Assembly: GCA_964419055.1 (NCBI GenBank)
Contig: CAYQNU010000002.1
Location: forward strand, 203,786-267,785
Reading direction: 5' to 3'
Length of the DNA: 64,000 nucleotides
Source: CAYQNU01 sp964419055
GTDB lineage: Bacteria > Bacteroidota > Bacteroidia > Flavobacteriales_D > Parvicellaceae
Below the pieces are notes generated by a model, which was not told where the DNA came from, searched no databases, and worked only from the letters and a program-made list of their open reading frames with translations. This document shows positions 16,304-26,400 of this stretch, piece after piece; position 1 is the first letter of the stretch; every line of letters begins with the position of its first letter. The position numbers were made by a program, and so were the translations under genes.

Positions 16304-18166
16304 ATGAATTACTTTTCTGTTGAACTCGTTTCCAAGTCTTATGCTGAAAAAGTACTGTTTAAAGATGTCTCTTTTGGTATCGACCAAGGACAAAAAGTAG
16401 CCATTGTAGCCAAAAATGGAAGTGGGAAAACAAGTCTTTTAAATTGTTTGATAGGAAAAGATGTTCCAGATGGAGGTAAAATTGTGTTTAGAAATGATAT
16501 CCGAGTTGGGTATTTAAAACAAGAAGAAGATTACAATCCTGAAGCTACCATATTAGAAACCGTATTTCAAAGCGATAGTGAGGAACTCAATTTATTGCGT
16601 AATTATCAAATTTGTATTGATGACGAAAAAAGACATCATGAATTAGAAGAAATTTCCAATAGAATTTCTGAATTAAACGCATGGGATACCGAGAGTTTTA
16701 TAAAGGAAGTTTTGTCCAAACTTGAACTTCATGATGTTTCCAAACAGGTGAAAATGTTATCGGGTGGTCAAAAAAGACGTTTAGCCTTGGCAAAGGTTAT
16801 CATTGAACGCCCACAAATGTTGATTCTGGATGAGCCTACCAACCACTTGGATGTGGAAATGATAGAATGGTTGGAAGAATATATTTCAGGCGCTACCATT
16901 ACCTTACTTATGGTAACTCACGACCGTTATTTTTTAGAGCGCGTTTGTGATGAAATATTGGAATTAGATTTAGGAGTAATGTACCGATATAAAGGAAACT
17001 ACTCGTATTATCTCCAAAAACGTGAAGAACGACAAATAAATCAGCAGGCCAACATTGATAAAGCAAAAAACCTGTTTAGTAAAGAATTGGAGTGGATGCG
17101 CAGACAACCTAAGGCTCGAACCACCAAATCAAAAGCTAGGATTGATGATTTTTATGAAACCAAAGAAGCAGCCTCTCAAAAAATAGATCACAGCAAAGTA
17201 CAAATTAATGTACAAATGGAGCGAATGGGAAACAAAATTTTGGAGTTCCATAAAGTTTCGAAAGCCTTTGGAGAAGATAAAAAAATATTAACCAATTGGA
17301 GCTATCATTTCAAAAGAAAAGAGCGAGTGGGATTAGTTGGAGCCAATGGCGTTGGTAAATCAACCTTTTTGAATTTAATTACCGAAAATCTGCAACCCGA
17401 TTCTGGTAAAATTGTCTCTGGAGAAACTATCGTTTATGGGTATTACAACCAAAAAGGATTGGAACTGAAAGAAGACAAAAGAGTAGTTGAAGTTATTAAA
17501 GATATTGCAGAATATTTACCCATTGGAGGAGGAAAAAAAATTACTGCCGTTCAATTATTAGAAAAGTTTTTATTCACACCAGCTTCTCACTATCAATACG
17601 TTTCAACTTTGAGTGGAGGTGAACGTAAACGTTTGTATTTGATTACCATATTAATGAAAAATCCAAATTTTTTAATTTTGGATGAGCCCACCAACGATTT
17701 AGATATTTTCACGCTACAAGTTTTGGAAGATTATTTATTGAGTTTTGAAGGTTGTTTAATCATTGTGAGCCACGACCGTTATTTTATGGATAAACTAGTT
17801 GATCACATTTTCCTATTAAATGGTGATGGCACCATTAAAGATATTGTAGGAAATTACAATGAATACAGAGATTATCGAGAAGAACAAATTGTAGAGAAAC
17901 GCAAAGAAAAAGCTATAGAAACCGAAAGAGTTAAAAATAACTCAAACAAAACCAGACAATTATCTTTCAATGAAAAAAAGGAATTCGAAAAATTGGATTC
18001 AGAAATCCCCGTTTTGGAAACGCAGCGAAATAAACTTTCAGAAGAATTGACTTCGGGTAATTTGAGTTATGATGAAATTGAAAAAATTTCAGCAAAACTA
18101 ATTACACTTTCAACTGAAATTGAAAGCAAATCTGAGCGTTGGATGGAATTGGCATCATTGGTTTAA
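16304..18166 (+). CDS. ABC-F family ATPase (Uup-like)
   Basis: A 620-residue soluble protein with two ABC ATPase cassettes and no membrane segments. Cassette 1 has Walker A AKNGSGKTS, signature LSGGQKRR and Walker B LILDEPTNHLD. Cassette 2 has GANGVGKST, LSGGERKR and LILDEPTNDLD. The linker between cassettes is highly charged, and the last ~80 residues form a lysine/glutamate coiled coil like the Uup C-terminal DNA-binding domain. ABC-F proteins act on the ribosome or (Uup) on branched DNA intermediates; which applies here is not decidable from sequence. A near -7 box (CATCTTTG) lies at 16267-16274. Confidence 0.92.
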   Translation: MNYFSVELVSKSYAEKVLFKDVSFGIDQGQKVAIVAKNGSGKTSLLNCLIGKDVPDGGKIVFRNDIRVGYLKQEEDYNPEATILETVFQSDSEELNLLRNYQICIDDEKRHHELEEISNRISELNAWDTESFIKEVLSKLELHDVSKQVKMLSGGQKRRLALAKVIIERPQMLILDEPTNHLDVEMIEWLEEYISGATITLLMVTHDRYFLERVCDEILELDLGVMYRYKGNYSYYLQKREERQINQQANIDKAKNLFSKELEWMRRQPKARTTKSKARIDDFYETKEAASQKIDHSKVQINVQMERMGNKILEFHKVSKAFGEDKKILTNWSYHFKRKERVGLVGANGVGKSTFLNLITENLQPDSGKIVSGETIVYGYYNQKGLELKEDKRVVEVIKDIAEYLPIGGGKKITAVQLLEKFLFTPASHYQYVSTLSGGERKRLYLITILMKNPNFLILDEPTNDLDIFTLQVLEDYLLSFEGCLIIVSHDRYFMDKLVDHIFLLNGDGTIKDIVGNYNEYRDYREEQIVEKRKEKAIETERVKNNSNKTRQLSFNEKKEFEKLDSEIPVLETQRNKLSEELTSGNLSYDEIEKISAKLITLSTEIESKSERWMELASLV

Positions 18167-18321
18167 TGGCTCTTTGATAAAGTCTTAAACTCTAAAAAAA
18201 TTGTTTTTAAAGTATTTTTTTTAGTGCTCGGATTAAACCTAACGCAATTTTGTTTATAAAATAATTTTCAACTTCATAAAAAAAGTAGTATTTTAGTATC
18301 GAAAAATTACAACTAAAAGCT

Positions 18322-19128
18322 ATGGAAAGGAATTTTTTAGTACCCCATGATTTTACCCCAGTGGGTGAATCTGCTGCTTTACAAGGAGCGTATTTGTGTC
18401 AAGCCACGCAATCAACCTTGTCTCTTTTACACATTGTAAAATCAGATAAATTAAAAGCAGAAGCTGAGGCCAAACTTAAAGTTGAAAAATCTAAAATTCA
18501 AAAAGAATTTCCTGATTTGGATGTAAAGTTGTTTGTTGTAGCAGGAAATATTTTTGATGATATAGGCGGAACAGCCAAAAAATTAAATTCCAGTTTGATC
18601 ATTATGGGTACCCATGGTGCAAAAGGGATGCAAAAAGTATTCGGAAGTTTTGCAATCAAAGTAATCACGAATTGCTCCGTTCCTTTTATGGTGGTGCAAA
18701 ACAACATTACTATCAAAAAACTTGACAAAATAGTTTTCCCATTAGGTATTATGGCCGAAAGCCTTCAAATTATGGGATTTGCCGGTACTTTAGCAAAAGC
18801 TTTTGATGCCGAAATGCACATCATTGCCGAAACACAAACCGATGCTAAACTAAAAAATAAGACCAACATTAACTTCCAAGTAGTAGGTAAACAAATGGCT
18901 GCTACCGGAGTAAAATATAAAATGGAATTAGTGCCTGGAAGTGATTCATATTTTGACAAAATTATGGCGTATGTCAAAAAAGAAAAAGCGGATATGGTAG
19001 CCATTGCATATTACAATGAAAGCATTATTCCTCAATTGGATCGTTTTTATCAAAACATCATCACCAATGAGGCCAACGTACCTTCGTTGATCATCAACTC
19101 CACTTCGGTTTCTTCTAGTTATTTTTAG
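18322..19128 (+). CDS. Universal stress protein (tandem UspA domains)
   Basis: A 268-residue cytoplasmic protein with two UspA-like domains. The first ends with IIMGTHGAKGMQKVFGSFA...VPFMVVQ, which carries the ATP-binding G-x2-G-x9-G(S) pattern. The second (from residue ~140) is degenerate: it retains a VAIAYYNES segment but lacks the glycine motif, so only the first domain probably binds ATP. Such proteins respond to nutrient or oxidative stress in many bacteria; the specific role here is unknown. It is a monocistron followed by a repeat-rich spacer. Confidence 0.88.
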   Translation: MERNFLVPHDFTPVGESAALQGAYLCQATQSTLSLLHIVKSDKLKAEAEAKLKVEKSKIQKEFPDLDVKLFVVAGNIFDDIGGTAKKLNSSLIIMGTHGAKGMQKVFGSFAIKVITNCSVPFMVVQNNITIKKLDKIVFPLGIMAESLQIMGFAGTLAKAFDAEMHIIAETQTDAKLKNKTNINFQVVGKQMAATGVKYKMELVPGSDSYFDKIMAYVKKEKADMVAIAYYNESIIPQLDRFYQNIITNEANVPSLIINSTSVSSSYF

Positions 19129-19139
19129 TACCTCGGCTA

Positions 19140-19221
19140 GGGTTGGTGACTTCGACAGGCTGACTTCGACAAGCTCAGTCACCACTGTGATCGAAGTTCA
19201 GTCACCACAGTGATTGAAGTG
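19140..19221. repeat. Short tandem/palindromic intergenic repeats
   Basis: TGACTTCGACAGGC and TGACTTCGACAAGC are adjacent near-copies. A 23 bp unit starting CAGTCACCAC occurs in tandem at 19176..19198 and 19199..19221. The rest of the 320 bp spacer up to the helicase gene holds the repeat at 19403 and no credible gene. Confidence 0.7.
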
Positions 19222-19402
19222 GTAACAACGGGTTTTAGTTTAAAGTAACTTTTTGGAAACTCTTTCAAAGACCCATCATTTTGGATTTACTCCACTAATT
19301 TATATTTGGTATTCCTCTTTATGTAAGAATTGTATCTAGTAAAACTTTGTATCTTCTTAACCAAACAACTGAAGAACTGAACAACCAAATAACTCCACTA
19401 AA

Positions 19403-19447
19403 ACTTTGTACTATCGTCCAGATAGCCATCGGATTGTACTTTGTACT
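19403..19447 (-). repeat. Interspersed palindromic repeat, copy 1
   Basis: ACTTTGTACTATCGTCC..GATAGCCATC..GGATTGTACTT is the reverse complement, with a few changes, of 22576..22615. That copy is found inside the start of a coding sequence. It sits immediately beyond the stop of the helicase gene. Confidence 0.75.
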
Positions 19448-19448
19448 C

Positions 19449-20786
19449 TTATGACTTCTTCCCCTTCTGCCCTCTTGTTTTAGGCTTGCCGTATTTGGCT
19501 TTCATTTTGTCCACGTGGCGCACTTTTTTGTTGACTTTTTTGTTTTTGTCAATTTTTTCGTGGAATGCAGGTCCTCGTTCATCCAACGTTGCTACTTTCA
19601 CCAATACATTTTTCATCGGCACCACGGGCATTTCTGCTTCGGTAAGTACAGTCGAAATTTTAACTTCTTCGGGCATTTCTATAATTTCTACAGATTTGTC
19701 CATGATGTATTCTATTTTTTTCAAACTGGTTTCTTCATACGGTGCAACGAATGAAATGGAAACACCATTTTTATCCGCTCTACCCGTTCTACCAATTCGA
19801 TGGATGTAGTTTTCAGGGATTTCAGGAATATCAAAATTGAACACGTGGGATACAATGGAAATATCCAATCCTCTGGCCACAATGTCCGTGGCAATTAAAA
19901 TTCGAATAGCGCCACTGTGGAAATCTTCTACCGTTTTGAAACGATTATTTTGAGCTTTATTGGAGTGAATAACCCCAACTTTTTCTTCAAACTGATCATA
20001 TACAAAATCATATAATTCGTCAGCCATTTTTTTGGAAGCCGTAAAAATCAATACCTTGCTAAACGCTTCATTTTCGACAAATAAATGCTTCAATAAGTTC
20101 AACTTCGTATTAAAATTAGGCACTTTATAGGCCATTTGTTGAATATTCACCAATGGCGTTCCGGTGCGAGCCGCTTCAATTCGTTCGGGATTGTTAAAAA
20201 ACTGATTGATAAAATCTTCCACTTCAGGGATTATGGTTGCCGAAAACAATAGATTTTGTCTACGTTCGGGCAACATATCAATGATATTGGTAATTTGGGT
20301 ACGAAAACCTAAATTCAGCATTTCATCCATTTCATCAATAACTACTTTGCTGATGTATTTCAAATTCAACGAACCGTTCAAGGCTAAATCCATCAAACGA
20401 CCTGGTGTGGCTACGATAATGTCTACACCACCTAAAATATCGGCTGCTTGGGTGCGGATGTTTACTCCACCATAAATTCCTTTGCACTGCAAGGTCATAT
20501 AGGCACTCAACTTTTCTACCTCATCCACCACTTGCACTACTAACTCTCTGGTGGGCACCAAAATAAGCACTTGCGGAAAACGATGTTTGGCAAACGTATG
20601 CATGCGCAGCAAAGGCAACAAATAAGCGTACGTTTTTCCCGTACCCGTTTGTGCAATACCAATAACATCTTTGCCCGACATAATAACCGGAAAGGCTCTT
20701 TCTTGAATTAACGTTGCTTCAGTAAAACCTAAATCGTCTAAAGCATTCCAAAGAAATTTATTTAAATTGAGTTCTTTAAATTCCAT
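19449..20786 (-). CDS. DEAD-box-like ATP-dependent RNA helicase with variant motif II (DEMD)
   Basis: 445 residues from the ATG at 20786 (MEFKELNLNKFLWNAL). Helicase motifs in order: F/Q region, AQTGTGKT (motif I), PTREL (Ia), GG and TPGR (Ib), VIDEMDEML (II), SAT (III), FTASKKMAD (IV), ARGLD (V) and HRIGRTGR (VI). Motif II reads Asp-Glu-Met-Asp instead of Asp-Glu-Ala-Asp; the two acidic positions and the last Asp needed for catalysis remain. The C-terminal ~30 residues are very basic and probably bind RNA. A longer reading upstream is rejected because the -7 promoter box lies within it. Confidence 0.93.
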   Translation of the reverse strand: MEFKELNLNKFLWNALDDLGFTEATLIQERAFPVIMSGKDVIGIAQTGTGKTYAYLLPLLRMHTFAKHRFPQVLILVPTRELVVQVVDEVEKLSAYMTLQCKGIYGGVNIRTQAADILGGVDIIVATPGRLMDLALNGSLNLKYISKVVIDEMDEMLNLGFRTQITNIIDMLPERRQNLLFSATIIPEVEDFINQFFNNPERIEAARTGTPLVNIQQMAYKVPNFNTKLNLLKHLFVENEAFSKVLIFTASKKMADELYDFVYDQFEEKVGVIHSNKAQNNRFKTVEDFHSGAIRILIATDIVARGLDISIVSHVFNFDIPEIPENYIHRIGRTGRADKNGVSISFVAPYEETSLKKIEYIMDKSVEIIEMPEEVKISTVLTEAEMPVVPMKNVLVKVATLDERGPAFHEKIDKNKKVNKKVRHVDKMKAKYGKPKTRGQKGKKS

Positions 20787-20805
20787 TTTATAAGTTGAAT
20801 GGTTG

Positions 20806-20813
20806 CAAAGGTA
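20806..20813 (-). promoter_or_regulatory. -7 promoter box of the helicase gene
   Basis: TACCTTTG on the minus strand fits TAnnTTTG and lies 20 bp before the ATG at 20786. It fixes that start over the upstream in-frame codon at 20888. No clear -33 TTG was found at 19 bp. Confidence 0.55.
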
Positions 20814-21040
20814 GGGAGAAAATGTGAGAAACTTATAATTGTGGATTATTGAAGGCGTAAAACAATCATTAATAGTTATATAATACAATGAAAATTAATT
20901 TTTCTTACTCTAAAATTTGTATTTTTCATTTGATTTATTGTAAATTGCGGCAAATTATGAGTTTATAAACATACCTTACGGTATATATTTAGCACACTTA
21001 ACCAAAAATGGAGTGATACAAAACACTCAAAAAGCACTCT

Positions 21041-22567
21041 ATGTTAAATAGGTTCAAAATAGCGGTTATATTCATTAGTTTAGGAGTAAGCCATTTGTTT
21101 GCTCCTAGTACTACTTTATATGCACAATACGTAGATACCGTTCATGTTACTGATACACAATATGAATATACCGTTGCTTATGATTGGAGTCACACTTACC
21201 TAACAAGTTTTAGTGAAATGAGAGATTCAAATATTGTTTACTTTGGATGGAGTTATTTACAATTTAAACAATATGATGATAATTTTAATATAATTCGCGA
21301 AACAAGGCATTTAGATTCGTTAAATATTTACACTGGTAGAAAGATTGCCTATCATCAATCTGCATATTATTTTTCTGGCTTTAAGTTTAATTTTATAACA
21401 GACACTGTTAAGAGCGTGCTTGTCAAATTTGACTCAATTGGAAATGTTATTTGGGAAAAAACTTATTTTCCAAATGATAAGGACGTTAGATTAGCATCTG
21501 TAACATCAAGACCAGATGGAAAAATTATTATTTTAGGTAACAATATTAATCAAGCACAACCTCAATTAGGATTTACATTTGTATCTCTATTAGATACATC
21601 GGGTAGTGTAATATGGACAAAAACTTACAATCAAGTTTATAGCCAACAGCCTATTTCCTACAAGAATACTGCCGATGGTGGAGGAATTTTGGCTACAACA
21701 CACCAAATAAACAACACCAACTACCAACGTACAGCAATCTACAAACTTGATGCCAACGGAAACACACAATGGCAAAAGATATTGGGTTATCAAGCGCCTT
21801 TTCAAGGACCTACTGTGGAGAGCGTTGTTGCAGTATCAGAAATGCCTGATGGTAATTTTTTGTGCTATGGAGGAAAAAGTGATTATCAAAGTGGTTTACA
21901 GCGTTCTTGGCTAGTTAAGCTCTCTCCTAATGGCACAGTGCTTAAAGACACCGTGTATGATTTTTTTGAGAGTTATGATGTATTTAACCCTGATCTTATA
22001 CCTATTTTCAAAGATGACGGTTTCTATATGGGAGGAGATTATTTTGAAGATTTTGATGTAAATTATTCAAATTTTAATTATAGTTTTTTTGATTATGACT
22101 TAAATCTAATTTGGTCTAAAGAATATAAAAAAAGACAAAATTTTAATCATATTTATTTTAATAAGCAATTAGAGAATGGTTTTATAGCCTTAGCTGGTTT
22201 TGTTTTTAAAGATAACCCAACCAATACAGCCGATGAATGGTTTATGGTGCTGGATAGTATGGGGTGTGAAACAGAACTATGTGCCAATTCGTTGGGTATT
22301 TATGAATCAATGTATCAATATATCAATGCTTTTAATGTATCAATTTATCCAAATCCTGCACAAGATGAAGTATATTTATCTATAGATGATGTCCAATTCA
22401 ACAACCTTAACTATACTATTATTGATATAAGTGGTAAAGCTATATTGCAAGGCATTACACTAATACGCAATGCTGTTGATATTTCCAAACTTCCCAATGG
22501 GTATTATTTGGTGCAGGTGCAGGTTGGAGAACAGTTTGTTAGTAAAACTTTAATAGTAAATAGATGA
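21041..22567 (+). CDS. Secreted protein with T9SS type A sorting domain
   Basis: A 508-residue protein with an N-terminal signal peptide (FKIAVIFISLGVSHLFAPSTTLYAQ). The body has repeated segments of the form KLDANGNTQWQKIL, FDSIGNVIWEKTY and LDTSGSVIWTKTY, typical of beta-propeller-like repeats in Bacteroidota surface proteins. The last ~75 residues (VSIYPNPAQDEVYLSID ... YTIIDISGKAILQG ... DISKLPNGYYLVQV...KTLIV) are a classic type A T9SS C-terminal domain. Function of the passenger is unknown. The stop overlaps the next gene's ATG (ATGA), so the two are co-translated. Confidence 0.92.
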   Translation: MLNRFKIAVIFISLGVSHLFAPSTTLYAQYVDTVHVTDTQYEYTVAYDWSHTYLTSFSEMRDSNIVYFGWSYLQFKQYDDNFNIIRETRHLDSLNIYTGRKIAYHQSAYYFSGFKFNFITDTVKSVLVKFDSIGNVIWEKTYFPNDKDVRLASVTSRPDGKIIILGNNINQAQPQLGFTFVSLLDTSGSVIWTKTYNQVYSQQPISYKNTADGGGILATTHQINNTNYQRTAIYKLDANGNTQWQKILGYQAPFQGPTVESVVAVSEMPDGNFLCYGGKSDYQSGLQRSWLVKLSPNGTVLKDTVYDFFESYDVFNPDLIPIFKDDGFYMGGDYFEDFDVNYSNFNYSFFDYDLNLIWSKEYKKRQNFNHIYFNKQLENGFIALAGFVFKDNPTNTADEWFMVLDSMGCETELCANSLGIYESMYQYINAFNVSIYPNPAQDEVYLSIDDVQFNNLNYTIIDISGKAILQGITLIRNAVDISKLPNGYYLVQVQVGEQFVSKTLIVNR

Positions 22568-23409
22568 GTAAAGGAAAGTACAATCCCGATGACTATCGGG
22601 ACTATAGTACAAAGTACAAAGTCACCTATCGTCAGGGTGCTTTACTATGTCTTGTTTTTCTATTTTTTAATCCTTTTTCTAGAACACAAGCTCAAGCAGA
22701 ATTTTCATTTCAACTATTTTTTGAAGATGCTACAGGAAACAAAGACACTGTTACTATTGGTTATGACGATAATGCAACATCGGGTATTGATGCCGCTTTT
22801 GGTGAAGTAGATATTTTAGGGTCACCTTGGAATAATGATTTTGAAGTGAGAGGATCTGACAGATATACTAATGGTACACCAAGTTTTCAGTCAAAAGTTG
22901 ACATCCGAAATTCACCTTCACTCCATACTATTGATATTCATTGTTTAGCATATCCTTTTGTGGTAAGTTGGGATTCAATTCAATTCTCATCACCTTTACT
23001 TTCAGGCTCGGAATTATATCTTCCAAATATTGCAGATTTGAGTTTTCGACTAGCTCATCATTCATCTGTTGGAATTAATGAAGAAGACATTTCTAATGGT
23101 ACTGATGCTTATATCATCGTTTGGATAACCGACTCTTCAAATATTGGAATAAGTGTAAATGAAATATTAATTGATAATATTTCTTTCTTCCCTAACCCCA
23201 CTCAAAATGAATTCTTCATTTCTCTTGAAAATTTCAACGAACCCAATCTACCTTTCAAAATATTGGACATTAGTGGAAAAGTGGTTCTTCAAAGTATAGC
23301 TAACGACAATACTGGTATTGATATTTCAACCTTACCCAATGGTTTTTATATTGTACTCGTTGACGTAGAAAAAAGGAAGCACACTGCACCACTTATAATT
23401 AGTAGGTAA
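22564..23409 (+). CDS. Secreted T9SS type A protein whose N-terminus is encoded by a repeat
   Basis: 281 residues. The C-terminal ~75 residues (ISFFPNPTQNEFFISLEN ... FKILDISGKVVLQS ... DISTLPNGFYIVLV) are a type A T9SS sorting domain closely similar in layout to the upstream gene. The hydrophobic signal segment (GALLCLVFLFFNPFSRTQAQA) does not begin until residue ~25. It is preceded by MSKGKYNPDDYRDYSTKY, which is translated from the interspersed repeat at 22576..22615. There is no internal ATG, GTG or TTG in frame before the hydrophobic core, so the repeat appears to have replaced the original start region. Confidence 0.8.
   Translation: MSKGKYNPDDYRDYSTKYKVTYRQGALLCLVFLFFNPFSRTQAQAEFSFQLFFEDATGNKDTVTIGYDDNATSGIDAAFGEVDILGSPWNNDFEVRGSDRYTNGTPSFQSKVDIRNSPSLHTIDIHCLAYPFVVSWDSIQFSSPLLSGSELYLPNIADLSFRLAHHSSVGINEEDISNGTDAYIIVWITDSSNIGISVNEILIDNISFFPNPTQNEFFISLENFNEPNLPFKILDISGKVVLQSIANDNTGIDISTLPNGFYIVLVDVEKRKHTAPLIISR
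22576..22615 (+). repeat. Interspersed palindromic repeat, copy 2 (inside a CDS)
   Basis: Contains CCCGATGACTATCGGG, an inverted repeat, flanked by AAGTACAAT and ATAGTACAAAGT. It matches the reverse complement of 19403..19447 at most positions. It encodes residues ~5-17 of the T9SS protein starting at 22564. Confidence 0.75.
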
Positions 23410-23465
23410 TCACGCTCAATTAGCCAAATTTGTTTAATTTTGTAGTTCATTAACGATGAATTACT

Positions 23466-26400
23466 ATGAAAATTACCTTTGCTTCTACCCTACTATTTTG
23501 CTTTCTTTTGAGTTTACTTACTTTAAACGCACAACAACCCGTTTTAATAACTCAAGAAAAGAATTTAGGAACTATTTCACACATTACCTATAGCCCAAAC
23601 GGACGATACATCGCTTCTATCAATGAAAAAGACTTTTTGATAAAAGTGTGGGATGTACAAAGCAGTAAATTAATCGGTACGTTGGTGGGCCATTCGGCCT
23701 CCATCAAAGAAGTGGTATTTAATGCTTCGGGGGATGGTTTGTTTTCGTATGATGCCAAAAACAAAAATTACCTTTGGGATTTAAACACGTGGAATCTCAA
23801 AGACAGTATTGTTTGGCCCTCGGAAGTAAAAAAAGTGATGATCAACAGCGATTTTTCAAAAGCCTTTGCTCAAAATGAGCGGGAGATTTTTGAATACGTT
23901 CGCTCTTCAAAAGTAGCTACACCCATTGTTACAAAACTAAAATCGCCCATAGTAACATTTACCGTTCAGGGCAATTCGATGGTGTATGCTACCGAAAATA
24001 TGGAGGTTAACTTTTATGATGTAAACGCTAAAAAAGTAATCAAAAAACTCATTCCTTCTACCAAAAGTAAAGCACACGTAATACTTTCAGATGGTGAAAA
24101 TGCTGTCATAGCTTTTCAAAATGGTCAAATAAGTACTTTTAAACTAGCGGATGGAAGTGAACTAAAATCCTTTTCAACAGGGCTTTCGCATGCTCCGACT
24201 ACATTTGACATCAATAAAAAAAGTCAGAAGATTGCCTTTCCTAAAGGGAGCAAACAACTATTGGAATTTAATTATGTTACAGGTCAATTGGTAAACGAAA
24301 TACCTGTAACGGACAACAACGAAAATATCAAATCGGTAAGTTACAGTGCGGATGGCATTACGTTGGCTACATCAGGCTACAAAAAGTTGTTGATGGGACG
24401 CATTTATTCCAACAACAATGTCATACAAATTTGGAATTTACCCAACAAAAAACAGATCAAAACTTTAAAAGGAGATGTAAATCCTATTGATGGTTTTACG
24501 TTTAGTCCTAAAGAAAATGTGTTGTTTTTGTTGCGCGATGACGTAGTAGATATTTGGAATTTGAATAATGGAGAGCGCATCACCAAAGTAAAACTACACG
24601 AACGAAAAATAGAAATCTCTGCACGGGCAGGAGATGCCGTAAATGATAAAAAAGAAGATGTTAAAGAAGATGTGGTGAATGATGTAAAAAACGGGAATAT
24701 TTCTAAAATCAAATCGATAAAAGATATGGCTGGAGGTGACTTTAGTGGTGTAAAAGGAAAAGTCACTGAAATAAAAACCACCACCGTTCAAGAAAGTAAA
24801 TACCTGGGTAAAGCGGCTTTTTCACGTTTTGGTTTTCAAGAAGACAAAATCATCATCAGTAAAGAAGAAAACTTTATGGTAACGGCTTTCAAAGATGATG
24901 AAATCCGTTTGTACACTATGGAAGATTACACGCCCAAACATGTAGGTTATGTAAAAACCGGTCAAAAGGAATTTTTTGATGTGTTGATTGACCCAAAAGA
25001 GGAATTTATTGTAGTTGGTGGAAGTGGTAAAAATCCCGTTTCGGTGATTCAAATTGCCAATCTTACTGAACCCAAAACATTGTATGTAGATGACACCCAA
25101 GATTTAAAAATGGGTGGCGCATTTCAAACGGCCAGTGCAATGGCACTCAGTCCAGATGGAAAACGTTTGGTGGTGGCTTTTAATACCGGTAGAATTGTTA
25201 TTTGGGATACTCAATATTGGTCAAAAGTGAGTGATTTTAGAAGCGGTGTAGCCATGACGATGAGTCCCTTTGTAGGTTTTAGTGCGGATGGAAATAAGTT
25301 TTTTGTAAATACCGCAGTAGGCATTATTACCTATGATTTTACCGTTTTTAACCAATTAGTAAAAGATGAACCCATAACTGAAGGAAAAACCTTGAATTTG
25401 GAAAAAGCAAAAGTAAACGGCCATCCCGTAATGACACACATGCCGATGAATTATTTGGTTTCAATAGACCATCACCACGTTAACTTTTTGGATGTATTGA
25501 ATAATAAAACGCACATCAGCACTACATTTAACACCAAATTAATAACAGATATTCAAGTAAATAAATTTGGATATGCAGGAGTGAGTCTTAAAAATGGAGA
25601 ATTACGTATTTATGACCCTGCAACTGCCAAAGAACGTTTTATTATGGTAGGTGAAGAAGATAATGCCTTATTCAAAACACCGGAGAACTATTATAAAGTA
25701 ACCAAAGAAGGACACGATTTGGTTATTTTTAGAGTAGGAAAAGATGCCTACCCATTTGAACAGTTTGATACCAAATACAATCGTCCAGATATTGTGCTTC
25801 ACGCAATGAACAGTGAAGATGAAGGTACCATCAAATTGTACAAAAATGCCTACGACAAACGGTTGGCTAAACTAGGATTAAAAGAAAGTGATTTAGACAA
25901 TTCATTCAGAGCACCCAGTGTCGAAATTACCAATTTACAAGACATACCTTTAGTGGTTTCTAAAAATCAAATTACGTTTAACATTAATGCTACCGAGAAA
26001 AACAGTCAGTTAAGAAAATTAGCCATTTACATCAACGATGTTCCCATTTATGGCGTAAAAGGAATGCCGATTTCGGGTAGCACCTTTTCTAAAGAAATAA
26101 CGGTTGATTTGGCCTCGGGGATTAATCGTATTCAAATTTCGGTTGAAAACAGTGGAGGAATTGAGAGTTTAAAACAAACCATTGAAATAGAAAACACCGA
26201 AACAGTTAAACCTAATTTGTATATTCTTTCTATTGGGACTTCAATATACAAAGACAAACGCTACAATTTGAATTATGCAGCCAAAGACGCCAAAGATTTA
26301 GTAAGTATTTTTACCGAAGGAAAGTCATCAGCTTATGGAAGTATAAAATCCAAAACCATTACCAATCAAGAGGCTACACGTGTTACTATTGAAAGCATCA

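Noticed and set aside
24404..24784. 126-codon minus-strand ORF inside WD40-caspase 1
   Set aside because: Antisense reading of a well-supported gene, with no start context and low-complexity hydrophobic content.
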